From: Verrucomicrobiia bacterium
GTDB lineage: Bacteria > Verrucomicrobiota > Verrucomicrobiia > Limisphaerales > UBA11358
DNA: 14,554 bases
NCBI GenBank assembly: GCA_030044395.1
Contig: JASHVW010000164.1
Location: 1 to 14,554, forward strand
Direction: 5' to 3'
Part shown: in pieces, positions 13,055 to 14,554 of the stretch
Numbering within the stretch: position 1 is the first letter of the stretch
Layout: every line of letters begins with the position of its first letter
Notes under the pieces: generated by a model
The model's database searches: none
Told to the model about the DNA's origin: nothing
The model's input: the letters and a program-made list of their open reading frames with translations, nothing else
Made by a program: the position numbers and the translations under genes

Positions 13055-13896
13055 TCGAGCATCCGTTTGGCTTTGAGGTTGAAGTTGATGATGTACGAGC
13101 GCTGTTTGTCCGTTGTTCCTTCCGGGAACGGCGCGATAAACGTAACGCGATCCAAAGTTCTCTGCACCGAATCATCGGTATTGGGGTCTCCAGACGGGGC
13201 GATCACTTGAGCGGAAACAACCGTGCCGTCGCTGGCAATCACCACGCGGACTTTGACATTGGCTTCATCACTGGCAGTGTTATCGGGCGGAATCCATGCC
13301 TGCTCATACACGCTTTTCACCACGGCAGCATAATTGGCATACGCCACGCTGCTGGTGCCCGGCATGTCAATTTTTGTGGCCGAAGATAATTTTTGGCTCA
13401 AGCTGGTGATTGCCTGGTTGAGCGCTTTGGCGTCGTTCCTCGTGTTTTCCGGCCGGGAATACCGGGGCGCGGTGCGCGTTACCAATTGCGTGTTGACGAC
13501 GATCTTGTGCGGTTGGTTTTCGTCCGTTTGCGGCGCGGGTTGAACCGGTTCGGGCTTTGGCGCGGGCGTGAAGAATTTTTTTAATTCAGTTTCAAACGTC
13601 GGCTTTGGCGCGGGGGCCGGCGCCGGTTGCACGGGCTTCGGCGGGAGTCGGATCGGCTGCGGCTGTGGTTGCGGCGGCTGGGGAACGTCCGCCGGCTGGG
13701 GTGGTGGCGGTGCCGACCCTTTAACCCCACTCGTGAATGCCGCGTCAATCAAATTGGCAGGAATCATATCCAGCACCGGCAAATTATCGTTTTTCGGTTC
13801 CTGATTAAAAAATGCCGGGCCAAACACCAAGATCGCCAGCAGCAACAGGTGAAGACCTGCCGTGGCAATGACGCATTTTTGTTGCAAGCGATTCAT
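13051..13896 (-). CDS. TonB/TolA-like energy-transducing protein (TolA position)
   Basis: Inner-membrane anchored periplasmic protein expected to transmit energy from TolQR to TolB/Pal. 281 residues: one N-terminal membrane helix (about 10-30) containing T12-x-x-x-H16, which recalls the S-x-x-x-H motif of the TonB and TolA anchors; a Pro/Gln/Ala/Lys-rich stretch (about 63-127); and a C-terminal TonB/TolA-type domain (about 187-278) with YAAVVKSVYEQAWIPPD and VKVRVVIASDGTVVSAQVI. It is much shorter than E. coli TolA and has a Pro-rich linker instead of the long helical domain. Its position between tolR and tolB, with 4-base ATGA overlaps on both sides, argues for TolA function. A TonB role in outer-membrane uptake is the alternative. 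Confidence 0.85.
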   Translation of the reverse strand: MNRLQQKCVIATAGLHLLLLAILVFGPAFFNQEPKNDNLPVLDMIPANLIDAAFTSGVKGSAPPPPQPADVPQPPQPQPQPIRLPPKPVQPAPAPAPKPTFETELKKFFTPAPKPEPVQPAPQTDENQPHKIVVNTQLVTRTAPRYSRPENTRNDAKALNQAITSLSQKLSSATKIDMPGTSSVAYANYAAVVKSVYEQAWIPPDNTASDEANVKVRVVIASDGTVVSAQVIAPSGDPNTDDSVQRTLDRVTFIAPFPEGTTDKQRSYIINFNLKAKRMLE

Positions 13897-14312
13897 GGTT
13901 GCACGGGAGCGGTCCGCAGCGAATAGTGGGTGATGCCGTTGCGTTGGCAGCCGTCCATCACGGCCGCGACATTCCGGTAAGGCCCATCTCCATCGGCGCG
14001 GATATAAACGATAATGTTCGGGTTTTCCCGATAGTCCGCGGCCAACTGAGCCGTCAATTGCCGCAGGTCCATCCGCCTTCTATCGAGCATATAAACGCCT
14101 GTTTCGCTGATTTCCACGGTTCGGATGTTGCGGGGATTGATGGTTTTGTCGGGCGTGCCGTTGGCCTTGGGCAGTTTCAAATCCAATCCTTTTTCCAACA
14201 GAGGGGTGGTGATGACGAAAATAATCAACAGCACGAACGCCAGGTCCAACAGCGGCGTGATGTTGATCTCACTCAGCGTGACCAGATGACTGCGTTGTGA
14301 AAATCGTCGCAT
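13893..14312 (-). CDS. tolR: TolR/ExbD-family proton-channel subunit
   Basis: Inner-membrane subunit of the proton-driven motor, working with TolQ. 139 residues, as usual for the family: one membrane helix (about 20-38) with EINITPLLDLAFVLLIIFVI, in which Asp23 is the conserved proton-carrying residue, then a periplasmic domain (about 45-135) with VEISETGVYMLDRRR and PNIIVYIRADGDGPYRNVAAVMD. ATG start at 14312, 5 bases after the tolQ stop. A weak AGGA lies about 14 bases upstream, the closest thing to a Shine-Dalgarno site in the window. It overlaps the TolA-like gene by ATGA. Confidence 0.92.
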   Translation of the reverse strand: MRRFSQRSHLVTLSEINITPLLDLAFVLLIIFVITTPLLEKGLDLKLPKANGTPDKTINPRNIRTVEISETGVYMLDRRRMDLRQLTAQLAADYRENPNIIVYIRADGDGPYRNVAAVMDGCQRNGITHYSLRTAPVQP

Positions 14313-14317
14313 GGCAA

Positions 14318-14554
14318 TTATTCGTCCTGCAAAAATTCCGATTCCATCTTGGAAACCAGTTCCTGCGCGAAATTATCCAGGCCGACGGTAAACGCGCGCA
14401 GGTTATGCACCAGCCAATTGTAGCCGAACATTGACGGAATCGCCACCAGCAACCCGGCCACCGTGGTGATGAGCGCGGCGGAAACACCCGGCGCCATCGC
14501 GGCCATGGTGGCCGCGCCCTGCTGCGCAATTCCCGCAAAGGTGCTCATGACGCC
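14318..14554 (-). CDS. tolQ: TolQ/ExbB-family proton-channel protein (5' end outside the window)
   Basis: Only the C-terminal 78 codons are visible. The frame reads G-V-M-S-T-F-A-G-I-A-Q-Q-G from the right edge, which is the interior of the MotA/TolQ/ExbB domain, so the ATG at 14548 is internal and the gene starts beyond the window. The final membrane helix is the conserved APGVSAALITTVAGLLVAIP, followed by YNWLVHNL and a short cytoplasmic tail ending MESEFLQDE. TolQ forms the multimeric channel around the TolR helices. It is the first visible gene of the tolQ-tolR-tolA-like-tolB-pal cluster. Confidence 0.92.
   Translation of the reverse strand, partial: GVMSTFAGIAQQGAATMAAMAPGVSAALITTVAGLLVAIPSMFGYNWLVHNLRAFTVGLDNFAQELVSKMESEFLQDE

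Noticed and set aside
13568..13926. Long plus-strand frames opposite the TolA-like gene, rich in Gly and Cys
   Set aside because: They are antisense images of the Pro-rich linker and have no family features.
14546..14548. ATG at 14548 as the tolQ start
   Set aside because: It falls inside the conserved GVMSTFAGIAQQG segment of the family, so it is an internal methionine.

Overview
The window carries about 15 genes of ordinary bacterial chromosomal housekeeping and envelope type, packed with few gaps (no gene-free stretch exceeds about 260 bases). Likely origin, by inference: a Gram-negative member of the Verrucomicrobiota, perhaps a Pedosphaera/Limisphaerales-like lineage. The reasons are a complete Tol-Pal cluster (so an outer membrane), a small lipoprotein that resembles the exosortase-associated TIGR04073 family, a bacterial deoxyhypusine-synthase-like protein, short dyad repeats between genes, and an almost complete lack of Shine-Dalgarno sites. 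No gene here proves the phylum.

Layout from left to right. 2-1423 (+) is the 3' part of the primary sigma factor rpoD, which enters from the left edge. It converges, 2 bases apart, on a leftward block read from right to left: tyrS (6158-4851), a secreted parallel beta-helix protein (4628-3561), a deoxyhypusine-synthase/homospermidine-synthase-like enzyme (3513-2500) and an agmatine deiminase (2493-1426). The last two are 6 bases apart and look like a polyamine pair. A 260-base divergent region holding a small dyad and a heptad repeat separates tyrS from murJ (6419-7996, +), the lipid II flippase. murJ converges on ispE (8928-8056, -) at a hairpin that overlaps the ispE stop. Upstream of ispE lie a perfect 14-bp stem hairpin and then the TIGR04073-like lipoprotein (9442-9002, -).

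The right third is leftward envelope machinery: tolQ (cut by the right edge), tolR, a short TonB/TolA-like protein, tolB and pal in the classical order with ATGA overlaps, then a 147-base imperfect inverted-repeat element, then tatA-tatC. TolQ, TolR and the TolA-like protein should form the proton-driven inner-membrane motor acting on TolB and Pal at the outer membrane. TatA and TatC form the twin-arginine translocase. MurJ and Tol-Pal together serve envelope growth, and IspE feeds isoprenoid (including undecaprenyl carrier) synthesis.

The most unusual observations are the enlarged TatC (four GTN motifs in an expanded first periplasmic loop and an apparent seventh membrane helix), the polyamine gene pair, a beta-helix protein with a Tat-like signal behind phased A-tracts, and the intergenic repeat element. 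I see no phage, CRISPR, toxin-antitoxin or defence system, and nothing I would call a wholly new system.
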